Shown here: positions 50,456 to 59,775 of the stretch, piece after piece
Position numbering within the stretch: the stretch's first letter is position 1
Layout of the letters: each line of letters begins with the position of its first letter
Assembly (NCBI GenBank): GCA_020747065.1
Contig: JAGMVK010000006.1
Location: forward strand, 2,108,001 to 2,172,000
DNA from: Cadophora sp. MPI-SDFR-AT-0126
Taxonomy: Eukaryota > Ascomycota > Leotiomycetes > Helotiales > Ploettnerulaceae
Length of the DNA stretch: 64,000 nt
Direction: 5' to 3'
The notes under the pieces: generated by a model
Seen by the model: only the letters and a program-made list of their open reading frames with translations
Told to the model about the DNA's origin: nothing
Database searches by the model: none
Made by a program: the position numbers and the translations under genes

Positions 50456-50959
50456 CTAACTTATAATGTTAAGTAGTGCTAATACCCTTAGAGGTAGTCT
50501 AGGTCGAGTCTTCCCCGCGTTCTCGCTCTGCGGGGTCTTCCAATTGACCGAGCCGACCTGGGAAAGTTTCCGAAGGTGCTCTTCCAAATATTCCATCTGA
50601 ACAGCCATACAATTAATCTTCAGCAAGCCCATCAACTGGGTACGAATGAAACTAGAAAGGGTTGAAATAGAATAGTAAGTGATGTGGAGAACTATATTTT
50701 GATACGTGTGAACTTGTTCGGCTAACCCCCATTTTGCAAACCCTGTGTCGAGTAAGAACTTCATCCTATCCTCACAATCCGCAGATGCCGCAGTCTTATG
50801 TGCCAAATCACTGACATGAAGCACTCTGGAAAATAATGTCTTTCTTCGTGATTGCTGCCCATGTTCTTTGGGTTTCGTTTTGATGTCATTAATCCCGGAA
50901 GCCACATCTTGACAGGTGTGGCTGAAATTAGGTCTTGCTGACTTCGCGCGGGAATTCAT
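50456..50959 (-). CDS. Orphan ORF, 167 aa, function unknown
   Basis: An uninterrupted ATG-initiated frame of 167 codons in the spacer between the SDR and the MFS transporter gene. Its N-terminal third is basic and polar (CQDVASGINDIKTKPKEHG). The middle has amphipathic or hydrophobic helical stretches ([40 protein letters not shown]). No signal peptide or known motif is seen. The pattern is faintly like the helical N-terminal domains of fungal NLR-type proteins, but this is weak. It could be a lineage-specific gene, a decayed fragment, or chance. Confidence 0.3.
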   Translation of the reverse strand: MNSRAKSARPNFSHTCQDVASGINDIKTKPKEHGQQSRRKTLFSRVLHVSDLAHKTAASADCEDRMKFLLDTGFAKWGLAEQVHTYQNIVLHITYYSISTLSSFIRTQLMGLLKINCMAVQMEYLEEHLRKLSQVGSVNWKTPQSENAGKTRPRLPLRVLALLNIIS

Positions 50960-51249
50960 AGGAAGCTCTTAGAACTCGGGCCCCGGAGCTTGCTTTTGAG
51001 ATGGCGAAATTATTTCCTCTCACTGTCAAAGTCTATTTTCCATCTTCACGGAATAGGATTTCGGCAGTGCGTAGTGTCAAATGCCGTTCGAGCCGCCGCG
51101 GAAGGATCCTCCCGTCATGTTCCGCAGATCTTGCATCAAGACTACAAGAAACCAAAATACGCGCCCTTAATTGAATAAACATGCCAATACTTCTCCAAGG
51201 CTCCTTTCCGCTAAGTACACCTGGCTCTACATGACCGTCAAGAAATGTC

Positions 51250-52897
51250 ATGACTTCAACAGCCCAAGTTGCAAATCAGCCTGGCTTGCCCGAGAGTGGG
51301 ATACGATTATCATGCTGCTCAACGCCCCCAAACGATGAAGAGAATGCTTTACCTGCAGTAGATGAGAGGCAATCCAAGGTCAGAGACCTAAATCTTGTTG
51401 GATGGGAAGGCGAGGATGACCAAGAAAATCCTTTGAACTGGTCGAACGGGTACAAATGGTGGATAACCTTTCAATTGTCGATGTTAGCCATGGCCGCAAG
51501 CTTGGGATCTAGCATTATTGCCCCAGCTGAAGACGCCATCGTAGACTACGCGGGTGTCAGCAAAGAGGTCACTGTGTTAGTTATCTCGTTGTACATGTGA
51601 GCTCGCTCTCATTCTTCGAAACATTCGGAATACTGACCGGTTGAAGTCTCGGCTTTGCCTTCGGACCTCTATGCTGGGCACCTGTGTCGGAACTTTGGGG
51701 GAGAAGAATGTCCCTCTTACCTGCAATGGTCTGCCTAGGACTCTTCTCCATCGGAACAGCTGTGGCAAGGAATGCTCAAACCATCTTCATAACTCGTTTC
51801 TTGGCTGGTTTGTTTGGATCTGCACCCGTCAGCAATGTTGCTGCTGCTCTAGGAGACATCTGGGACCCCAAGTCTCGAGGGACTGCTATTACATTCTATG
51901 CAGTAGGCAAGTGGATCTGTACCTGAATATGCACAAGACCATACGCTGACGTCCCTCAGCTGTTGTTGGCGGTCCAACTCTGGGTCCCACAATCGGAGCT
52001 GCACTCCTCGTCAATCCTCATCTTGGTTGGCGATGGACTGAATACATCGAAGCGATCTGGGCTTTCGCCGCCACCATCCTTGCCTTCTTCGCTCTTCCGG
52101 AGATCTACGCCCCAGTCCTTTTGAAGAAAAAGGCGCGGCGTCTAAGAAAAGAGACTGGCAACCAGTCTTTCCATCATCCCCATGAAGATATCAAGCTCTC
52201 CCTCGAAACAATTTTCACAAAGCACCTTGCGCGGCCTCTGAGAATGTTGGTGACAGAGCCAATGGTCACATGCATTGCGTTCTATGCTTCTTTTGTGTTC
52301 GGGCTCCTGTATCTCACATTGGAAGTCTTCCCAATCGTGTTCCAAGAGAATCGTGGATGGGGCCCTGTCGTGGGGTCCTTGCCATTCCTCGCTCTGTTCA
52401 TCGGTGTCCTTTCAGCAGTCGTCGTCAATCTCGGAAACCAGCCTCGATACGCACGAGCTCTCGAAGCATCAAACGGCAAGCCCGTCCCCGAAGCTCGACT
52501 TGCTCCAATGGCCATCGGCAGTTTCCTCTTCGCAATCGGATTATGGTGGTTCGGTTGGACGGCAACGCAGAGTGTATTTTGGCTTTCGCCAGTCTTCGCA
52601 GCTGTATTTATTGGTGCGGGCTTTAACATCATATTCCAGCAGTGCATCAACTTCCTCATCGATACCTATGGGCTTTATGCCGCTTCCGCTGTCTCAGCAA
52701 ATACTTTTTTGAGAAGTGTCTTCGCTGCAGGACTTCCTCTTGCTGCTCAGCCGATGTTTCATAATTTGGGTGTTGGACCAGCGGTATCGATTCTGGCGGG
52801 AGTTGCTACAATTGCTATTCCTGTGCCATTTATCTTCATGAAATACGGGCTGAAATTGAGGAAGATGTCGCATTTTGCGCCTGTTGATGACGAGTGA
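51250..52897 (+). CDS. Major facilitator superfamily transporter (DHA1/polyamine-drug type)
   Basis: Proton-coupled exporter. Exons 51250-51596, 51647-51906 and 51960-52897 sum to 1545 nt, 514 aa. A hydrophilic N-terminus ends in EDDQENPLNWSNGYKWWIT, the opening of fungal DHA1 proteins such as Tpo-type transporters. Motif A appears as LGFAFGPLCWAPVSELWGRR after TM2, and motif C-like GGPTLGPTIG in TM5. A long charged central loop (LKKKARRLRKETGNQSF) separates the two six-helix halves. Intron 2 (51907-51959) has a GC donor (GCAAGT) with a GCTGAC branch and AG acceptor; the frame requires it. Its neighbours suggest export of a small organic product. Confidence 0.9.
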
Positions 52898-53496
52898 ATG
52901 TCATGTAAATAAGAAAATAAGTTTCATTTTTGAAAGGATCACTTGGAAAATACAAATGATCAAGATTGATCTAGTTCAAAATCAAGAGAATGCAACAATG
53001 AGATATGCAAGGAATTGGGGAATCAACATAAGCTGCATCTCGCTGTCCCCCTTTCAAGCTAAGCGACCTCGGTGAGACATCGGGTCGGGATCAACAAGGT
53101 TGGAAAGTTTATTGAAGGACGCGTTTCGAATTCGTGGACAGTGGATCCAAAAAGGGCGGCAAGCAGTAAATCCAACATTCCATCCAAAATATGCGCTGAA
53201 AGTATATTTAGCTGCGTCTCGCCCACTTCTTGACCCCACTCGACGTACAAATGAAGCGATGAATTTATCGATCCCTGGCTCAGCCACCCCTTCTGGATGA
53301 AGGACCAAATTCAGAAGAACGGTACGTCCGTCTGTTGGTTAGGAACTTGGTGATGTGGAGCATATGGCTCATGAACGGTCTCTGTTTCATGTGGGTGAGT
53401 ATTCGCGGCCACCTGAATACTCCAAATTGCCTCTTTTCTTACACGTTCTTGGTACTTCAACTTCCGTTTCATAAATAATACCGCCAAGAGCATACA
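52898..53496. other. Intergenic between MFS and DUF5672-like genes
   Basis: About 600 bp; short overlapping ORFs on both strands without recognisable features. Probably the 3' flank of the transporter and the promoter of the next gene. Confidence 0.4.
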
Positions 53497-54429
53497 ATGA
53501 TCTCGTCTAGTAGCATCTCATCGATCGTGAAAGCAGCTTTCATTATCCTTCTCGTTTACTCTCTCTACCGTTCATTTTCAACCTCTTCCACAGTCTGGTC
53601 ATCACAATTCAATCCTCTCTTCTCATCCAAACCAACGTCTTTCAGAAATGTCGCTGCCATCATCGAAGACCGATCACTCAGTAATCTCGCACCTTTACTT
53701 CTCCACTTCTCATCAGTACTCGGCCCAGCATGGCCAATCGTTCTCTTCACATCGGAGAATACTCTTCTAAATCAGTCGATTTCGTTCCAACGAGCTGTTG
53801 ATGAGGGTAGAATATCATTGAGAAGTCTACCATCAGATGTACACTTCGAAAATCACCGGGCTGTGTCTGAACTCCTCACAGTCCCTTGGTTCTGGGAACA
53901 ACTCGCACCTGCTGGCCACGTGCTGTTATTCCAAGCGGACAGCATATTATGTGCCAACTCAGACAAACGCGTGGACGACTTCCTTGAATATGACTTCGTC
54001 GGCGCGCCGATCGAAGTCCCCGCCCAAGGGAACAGTGGCCATGGACAGGGTCTGAACGGAGGTTTATCCCTACGAAACCGCACGATGATTCTTGACATCG
54101 TCACGAAATCCAGCTGGAAAACAGAGATGGATGACGGAACCATCTCTCAAGAAGGATGTGTGACGAAGAAACCCTGTTTGAAGTTTGAGGATCAGTGGTT
54201 CTATCACAAGATGAAAGAGACCCCTGGTTCGAGGTTACCGACGAAGGAAGTTGCGGCAACTTTCGCAGTCGAGACCGTGTGGTATGATAGACCGCTGGGT
54301 TATCATCAAGTGGAGAGGTGGAATGCGGATAAGATGGATCAGGTGGCGGCGTGGTGTCCGGAGTACAAGATGGCGACGACGGATTTGATTGTCAAGCACC
54401 AGAAAGTGGCTACGAATATAGGGCAGTAA
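53497..54429 (+). CDS. DUF5672-like type II membrane protein, putative glycosyltransferase
   Basis: Intronless, 310 aa. The N-terminus has one signal-anchor helix (VKAAFIILLVYSLYRSF, residues 11-27). The lumenal part includes FRNVAAIIEDRSLSNLAPLL and LGPAWPIVLFTSE. FQADSILCANSDKRVDDFLE has the Asp-containing loop where a DxD-like nucleotide-sugar site would be, and it leads to YDFVGAPIEVPA and the glycine-rich GLNGGLSLRN. Later blocks are FEDQWFYHKM and FAVETVWYDRPLGYHQVERW. This series matches the fungal DUF5672 family, usually regarded as Golgi glycosyltransferase-like. Donor and acceptor are unknown. Confidence 0.82.
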   Translation: MISSSSISSIVKAAFIILLVYSLYRSFSTSSTVWSSQFNPLFSSKPTSFRNVAAIIEDRSLSNLAPLLLHFSSVLGPAWPIVLFTSENTLLNQSISFQRAVDEGRISLRSLPSDVHFENHRAVSELLTVPWFWEQLAPAGHVLLFQADSILCANSDKRVDDFLEYDFVGAPIEVPAQGNSGHGQGLNGGLSLRNRTMILDIVTKSSWKTEMDDGTISQEGCVTKKPCLKFEDQWFYHKMKETPGSRLPTKEVAATFAVETVWYDRPLGYHQVERWNADKMDQVAAWCPEYKMATTDLIVKHQKVATNIGQ

Positions 54430-54773
54430 GTCAGGATACCAAAAAAATTACCGGCTCGAGTCAAAGTACATCAAAGTACATCAGAAACAGGTTCACTGCA
54501 TTAATCTGAACTACTGCGAGACTTCCCCCCTCAAAAGTCTCTCTAGACAGCGGCCACTCTCTCCACTTTTGAGGTTCTGCCTGTGTATATGGAGGCACAG
54601 CAAGTACGGTGATAGGATCCTTGTATTTGAAAGAAATTGATTGCACACACCTAAAGATGCAGTACAAGGTATGCTTTGTTAAGTTCTGCGATAATACTAG
54701 ATGACTTCCTATCCAGAAAACCCCATCCAAACTTCCTGGCTGCCAAATTCCATTCCCAAACTATTCCTCCAGC
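54430..54773. other. Intergenic, convergent 3' ends
   Basis: About 340 bp between the DUF5672-like gene and the first Cys-rich small gene. A short direct repeat (AAAGTACATC, near 54464 and 54474) is visible; otherwise nothing. Confidence 0.4.
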
Positions 54774-55070
54774 CTACTGGAAAGTCTGTTTCTGCTTCTT
54801 CAGCACCAAAATCTCCTGTGATATATGCAGGCGCTGCAAGTTCGTCATCCAGCCAAAGTGGTGTTCCTCATCCGGATCCTCTTCATCCCTCTTCGGCTTG
54901 ATCTCACTCTTCTTGATCACCTCCCCTGTGTTCAAAGGTAGCTCGCGGACTTTGCAATCTCCACATGGAGCGTGTTGACAGTGTTGGCATGTTTCGAACA
55001 GTTTGTAAGGAAATGTGGGCTTGTTGCATTGTGAGCATGATAGTTTCTTGACCCAGACTTGGCGAGGCAT
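54774..55070 (-). CDS. Small Cys/His-rich protein, probable zinc binding (copy 1)
   Basis: A 98-codon intronless frame with a clear metal-site pattern: CSQC at residues 12-15, then CQHCQHAPCGDC at about 29-40, matching CxxC...CxxCxHxxCxxC. The rest is acidic and lysine-rich (KPKRDEEDPDEEHHFGWM). There is no signal peptide. A stretch with TATA-like sequence (TATATATAAG, near 55170) lies upstream on this strand. It resembles the small fungal proteins of unknown function that have one such zinc-finger-like module, often as families. A similar module occurs about 450 bp away in 55508-55714. Confidence 0.6.
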   Translation of the reverse strand: MPRQVWVKKLSCSQCNKPTFPYKLFETCQHCQHAPCGDCKVRELPLNTGEVIKKSEIKPKRDEEDPDEEHHFGWMTNLQRLHISQEILVLKKQKQTFQ

Positions 55071-55507
55071 GGTTGAAGGATCGTGCTTAGATTGAAGGTT
55101 GGGGTCGTGTGAGGAACGTACTGTAAGTATTGAAGGAACGAGGATTAGGAGGACGAGAGATGAAGGTTTATATATAAGTGTTGAGGTATAGTGCAGCGAC
55201 CCAGCAGTCGCTGGTCAAGCCGTCCTAGTCAACTGTCTGTCATTTGTCATGACTTTTGAACATTCAAGCTACTTGCTCACAGCACAGTCACAGCTTCGAG
55301 TCCGAGTCCGAGTCCGAGTTCATGTCAAGTACGAGAGCTTCATTCTTATGATTTGGCTAGCTATGATGTAGCCACCAAGTCGGCGGCTATGTGCCAAAAC
55401 GCATTATTCCATTCGATCCCCTGGGGACGACAAAACGAAAAGCCAGCCGATCAAGACCCCGTCCCACACCCATCTTCCATCTAATGCTCCCATATTCCTT
55501 AAATTAT
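55071..55507. other. Intergenic between the two Cys-rich ORFs
   Basis: About 440 bp. Contains a TATA-like element on the minus strand near 55170 for the downstream small gene and a short (GAGTCC)n microsatellite at about 55294-55320. Confidence 0.45.
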
Positions 55508-55714
55508 CTAGTAAATAGCCGGATTGCTGCTCACAGTACAGTTAGAACATGCCTGGTGATCACATGCAACTGGCTCCTTCTCGCCCGTAGTCGAACCGTG
55601 CTTCAGCATCCATTTGTTGCCCTTGCATATGGTAGGCACCTTGTCAGGAATGGTTCCTATAGTCGTATTTCTGCATTTGCAGCACTCAAGGTCTTTGTAC
55701 CAGATGATGGTCAT
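55508..55714 (-). CDS. Small Cys/His-rich protein, probable zinc binding (copy 2)
   Basis: A 68-codon frame from ATG 55714 with ECCKCRN at residues 10-16, ICKGNKW, and ACDHQACSNC near 51-60. This gives the same CxC...CxHxxCxxC order as the neighbouring 54774-55070 protein, including the following Thr/Lys-Val. It opens with an aromatic stretch (IIWYKDLE). It could be a complete mini-protein or a single exon of a slightly larger gene. Function unknown. The two ORFs look like a diverged tandem pair. Confidence 0.5.
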   Translation of the reverse strand: MTIIWYKDLECCKCRNTTIGTIPDKVPTICKGNKWMLKHGSTTGEKEPVACDHQACSNCTVSSNPAIY

Positions 55715-56071
55715 TTTAGGTGTAAGCTAATTATTGATTTGTTCTGCTTTCGGTTGAGCGGTTGGGCCGGGATGTTTGAGAAAGGCGGTTTGATGTTTTG
55801 GGGTGGGTGAGGTACAAGTGACTTCGGGAGATTCTGGTATTGATTGTTTGAGGGAGTCTCGAGAAGAAGGGTTTCCGGAATAAAATGCTGTTCGGAGATA
55901 AGTCAGCGGTATAAATATGACAGGCTGGAGGTCTGTCAATACTGTTAATGCTGCCTCCCGCCCGACTAAGCGAGCTGAGGCAGCCACTGCCTTTTCATTC
56001 ACCAGCCAATTTAAGAGACTCGATATAGATTCACGAAGGTCAAACTCAACTTCACTGCTTACTTCCTATTT
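55715..56071. other. Intergenic spacer
   Basis: About 360 bp upstream of the second Cys-rich ORF and of the small membrane ORF. Nothing recognisable apart from probable promoter sequence. Confidence 0.35.
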
Positions 56072-56365
56072 ATGAGTCCTGCTCAGCATCTATCTTCCGC
56101 TGTACCATTCGTCGCCACAGACCAGCCTTGCCACGGTCATCCCTATTCCTTCCAACAAGCCCGTTTACTTCGACCCGGCACCCTCGAGTCAAAACTCTGT
56201 CCTCTCAAGACTGAGCCACTCGTCGCAGTCCTCGCACTGCTCATGATTGCAGTGGTCACCTACATCTGGTTTCTGCAAGATCATGGTATCGTGGTTGCAG
56301 AGGCAACACCGCATGTACTCGACTATCTCGACCGACATGTTGATTTGGCTGTGCTTTCGTTTTGA
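56072..56365 (+). CDS. Small single-pass membrane ORF, 97 aa
   Basis: Starts at ATG 56072 and ends at 56365. It has a polar N-terminus (about 50 residues) and a convincing transmembrane helix (LVAVLALLMIAVVTYIWFL, about residues 50-68). A short tail with DYLDRHVDLAV follows. No relatives are recognised, and it may be a lineage-specific gene or chance. The clean hydrophobic helix between polar ends argues mildly for a real protein. Confidence 0.35.
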   Translation: MSPAQHLSSAVPFVATDQPCHGHPYSFQQARLLRPGTLESKLCPLKTEPLVAVLALLMIAVVTYIWFLQDHGIVVAEATPHVLDYLDRHVDLAVLSF

Positions 56366-56825
56366 TAGCTGTCCTTTTCAAAAGCTTTCGTTGTAACTTC
56401 GTCTCACGTCTTGGCCTGGTAAGCGGAGGTGTTTAAGGAAAGAAATGTTTAATGATTGAAGGAAAAGAATCAAAAATGTTTCTATGTACTACTTCCACAC
56501 CCGTCCTACACACCATCAAGGGCGTGCAGTGGCTTGATACTCACGAAGTGTCTTCTGCTGATGACTGGGATTGTACGAGGCGCACCGCAGCCTGGAAAAA
56601 GGACCTGTGAATGTCCGAGTGCCCCGAAACCTTTGGGCAGTTGGCATTAGTAATTGCTGTAATCACTCAGAAAGCTGCTCGGTGGGCTTGCCATGTCTTC
56701 AAATTGTTGGTTTCTCTGTTTGGGGGCTCTTCTAGCCATTTGTATTGTACAAGTTCCTCACCGACCACCATTCAACGCCAATCTCCATAAACGCCAGATA
56801 CCAACTCCAAATCAGCTCAAATCCG
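56366..56825. other. Intergenic, GH3 gene 3' flank
   Basis: About 460 bp without recognisable features, probably 3' flanks of the small membrane ORF and the GH3 gene. Confidence 0.4.
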
Positions 56826-59726
56826 CTAATAGAACCCAGTAAGTCTCAAATCTCTCGAGCTGGCGCCAATTCTAATAGTGATTGTGCCTTCGGTTGGCAT
56901 GACCCAATTCTGTCGCCCTACGTCCCAGTAACTCATATCACGTCGAGTCAGGTCGAAATGGACTGTCTGCGTCTCAGCTGGCTCCAGCAGCACCTTCTCG
57001 AAGCCTCTCAGCACTTTGATTGGAAAGTCAACTTTGGCACCCTCGCCGAACAGGACATCATCGAAGCTGATGTAGAGCTGCACGACTTCTTTGCCTGCTA
57101 CCTCTCCGGTGTTGGTAACGTCGACCGATACATTGGCGTACGTGTTCCATAGATCAGGATTACCACCTTCATCTCCACCTGCTTGGGATGGCGGTTGAGT
57201 AACGTCGTATCCAACAGGATATGGGTATTTGCCGGTCTTGATTTCGGACAGCTTGGTAATATATGGGTAGACAAATTTCGAGAGCTTTCGGAATCCGCTC
57301 GGGAACAAGGCTTCCTTTGGATCCGGAATTTTATCGTCGAACTTCGGAGGTTCGATTCCTGCTGGGCGGGGAGACGGGAGGATGGACTTTTCGCGGACTT
57401 TTGTGACCAGGAGGTTTGAGTATTGGAATGTTGTATATGAGAGGCCGAATCCAAATGCAAAAGTTGGCACAACGCCGAATTTGTCAAAATGGCGGTAATC
57501 AATGTAGAGGCCCTCGTCAAAGTTCTGCTGAGGAACGACGCCATTCGGAACATAAAGAATCTTCGCACCTGGTCCATAGTCCTCGAGGGACTTTCCAATG
57601 GTATATGGTAGCTTTCCACTGGGATTGACGACACCTGTCAAGATGTCTGCGATGGCGTTGCCACTTTCTTGTCCTGGAAGATTGGCCATAATGACCGCTT
57701 TGATACTAGGATGATCGATCCATTTGTCGACTACCACGGGACCAACAGAGTGGATGACAACGATTGTGCTGCCTTTGCCATCACCACAACCATCTGCCAC
57801 AGATCGAATGAGTGCATCACCACCTTTCTGAAGGAAAAGGTCGTTGCGGTCTCCATTGATGCCATCGTTAGCCATATATCCCTCGCCAGAATCAGCATTT
57901 GCAAAGACGATGCACACATCCTGATCCTTCAATATCTCGGGTGACGATTTGAATGGAGGGGTGTTCGTAGGAAAGTCAGTCACATAGACTTTGTCCTTGT
58001 TGAATGCATCTTTCAATGCTGCCGCGGGCGAGATGAGATATGGAAACTCGACAGCCCCAGATCCCCAACCTGAACCAAGAGTTCCTTGGTTACATCCACG
58101 GTCGGCACACGCATTTGGCCCCTTACCTGACCCAGAATCTTCACCGAAAATTCCAATGCGCATGTTCATCTCATGGCCTTCGTCCGACCACCCATTCTTG
58201 CTAAGAGGCAGCATTTTGTCGGTATTTTTAACCAGAACCGTCCCTTCAGTGGCTACATTGCGAGCTATAATGGAATGAGAATCATCGCCAGTGCCCTGAA
58301 CGTTGATGAACTTGTTCACAACCTTCTTGTCCTTGTCATCTGGACTACCTGGGTTGATGACTCCCATTTCATCGTTGGTCCAAGAAGAAAAGTTTGGTCC
58401 CTGACCGTCGAACTTCTCCTTATCATCCTGGCCCAGTTGATACCACGAGGCTACGATCCTTGTTACCATGTCATTCAGTCTCGAAACAGGAAGAGACCCG
58501 TTCAGAACAGCTTTACTGAGCTCAGCACCCCACAGAGAGTTCCCGGCAGCCCATCTCAGGCCATCGCCAGGCATTGACATATCTAAACCAGCAAGAGCAC
58601 TTGCGACACCACTTCTTTGTGCTAGCCAGTCGCTTTGCACAAAACCTTGGAATCCTAACTCGTCCTTCAGAATGCCGTTCATCAACTTCGAATTGCCGCA
58701 AGCATAAGAGTTATTGAGCATTTGATAACTGCACATAACGCTGGCAACGCCAGCCTTGACAGCATCTGCGAATGGCCATCCGTACATTTCGTGCAAAGTT
58801 CTGTCGTCGATATTTGAAGACATGGCATTTGGTAGCCCCCACTCCCACGATTGACGGAAGTGCTCTTGTTCGTTGCCAATGAAGTGCTTGATAGTTGCCA
58901 TCACACCCTCTTCTTGAATTCCCTTGATCGTTTGTGCAGCAGCAATGCCTTGTAGAACTGGATCCGCGCCGAATCCCTCCCAGTTCCTTCCACCAGCTGG
59001 CATTCTTCCGAGGGGCCCAACGCAGGGACCTAAAAGCACATTGATACCCTTCAAACGCGCCTCCTTTCCATGTGCCTTTCCACGGAGATACATCAGCTCT
59101 TTGTTCCAGGTCGCTCCAACAGTGATACCTGCAGGGAATGCTGTCGCATTATCTGCGAATCTCAAGCCCAAAGGACCATCTTGCAGCGCGAGACCTGGAA
59201 ATCCAACGTTGAGTGCTGGGCCAGTATTCCCAACCGCCAGTCCCATGCTCCAACCGGTTCCAGTTGTAATGTTCACCTTCTCTGGCAGAGTCATTTTCGC
59301 CACCAACGCCTCTGCTTTCTTGTAACTTTCAGCCCACTGTGTCACTGTCCCCCCAGGCGGAGTCGGATACCATGGCGGCGATTGACCATCCATTGGCTTC
59401 TTCTTGTATAGAAAGAAACCGCCTCCAGCAATTATAGACCAGAATACCACCAGTACCGCTACAACGATCAGCAAACATTTTGAGCGGCGCGCAAATGTAC
59501 GTTTCAGGTTCGTCAACTGCATGCCAGGTGCATAGGCAGAGGAGGCAGATTTGGGAGGAGGCTCGTGGATTGGGTCTCTGTCGAGATACTCTGTGGCATC
59601 GATGTCAGAATCGCTGTCTGAGCGATATGCATCTTCGAGAGATTTTCGCATCGGAATATTCTCTCCATTGTTGTAGGATCTGAGGAGGCCCTCGCGGCTC
59701 TGCCCTGCTTCTGCCTGCCGATTCAT
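56826..59726 (-). CDS. Membrane-anchored GH3 beta-glucosidase
   Basis: Intronless, 966 aa. It lacks a cleavable signal. A 83-residue cytosolic region rich in Ser, Asp and Arg is followed by a transmembrane helix at about 84-107 (LLIVVAVLVVFWSIIAGGGF), making a type II membrane enzyme like the Aspergillus bglE/bglF group. The GH3 N-domain shows GWSMGLAVGNTGP, LQDGPLGLRF, the KHFIGNEQEHFR active-site block and the nucleophile Asp366 in QGFVQSDWLAQ. The C-domain has IGIFGEDSGSGKGPN and the PYTIGKSLEDYGPG loop. The fibronectin III-like end carries VDVTNTGEVAGKEVVQLYIS and DLTRRDMSYWDV. All core motifs are intact. It probably cleaves oligoglucosides at the cell surface or in the secretory pathway. 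Confidence 0.93.
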   Translation of the reverse strand: MNRQAEAGQSREGLLRSYNNGENIPMRKSLEDAYRSDSDSDIDATEYLDRDPIHEPPPKSASSAYAPGMQLTNLKRTFARRSKCLLIVVAVLVVFWSIIAGGGFFLYKKKPMDGQSPPWYPTPPGGTVTQWAESYKKAEALVAKMTLPEKVNITTGTGWSMGLAVGNTGPALNVGFPGLALQDGPLGLRFADNATAFPAGITVGATWNKELMYLRGKAHGKEARLKGINVLLGPCVGPLGRMPAGGRNWEGFGADPVLQGIAAAQTIKGIQEEGVMATIKHFIGNEQEHFRQSWEWGLPNAMSSNIDDRTLHEMYGWPFADAVKAGVASVMCSYQMLNNSYACGNSKLMNGILKDELGFQGFVQSDWLAQRSGVASALAGLDMSMPGDGLRWAAGNSLWGAELSKAVLNGSLPVSRLNDMVTRIVASWYQLGQDDKEKFDGQGPNFSSWTNDEMGVINPGSPDDKDKKVVNKFINVQGTGDDSHSIIARNVATEGTVLVKNTDKMLPLSKNGWSDEGHEMNMRIGIFGEDSGSGKGPNACADRGCNQGTLGSGWGSGAVEFPYLISPAAALKDAFNKDKVYVTDFPTNTPPFKSSPEILKDQDVCIVFANADSGEGYMANDGINGDRNDLFLQKGGDALIRSVADGCGDGKGSTIVVIHSVGPVVVDKWIDHPSIKAVIMANLPGQESGNAIADILTGVVNPSGKLPYTIGKSLEDYGPGAKILYVPNGVVPQQNFDEGLYIDYRHFDKFGVVPTFAFGFGLSYTTFQYSNLLVTKVREKSILPSPRPAGIEPPKFDDKIPDPKEALFPSGFRKLSKFVYPYITKLSEIKTGKYPYPVGYDVTQPPSQAGGDEGGNPDLWNTYANVSVDVTNTGEVAGKEVVQLYISFDDVLFGEGAKVDFPIKVLRGFEKVLLEPAETQTVHFDLTRRDMSYWDVGRQNWVMPTEGTITIRIGASSRDLRLTGFY

Positions 59727-59761
59727 TGTGGTTGTTGGTGTTTGGTTTTGGAAATGGGAAA

Positions 59762-59775
59762 TCGATAGCTATCGA
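59762..59775. promoter_or_regulatory. Perfect 14-bp palindrome upstream of GH3 gene
   Basis: TCGATAGCTATCGA is a perfect palindrome lying just 5' of the GH3 ATG; a half-site-like AGCTATCGA recurs about 60 bp further upstream (near 59828). The symmetry would suit a dimeric transcription factor, but it also lies in the likely 5' UTR. Function is inferred only. Confidence 0.4.
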
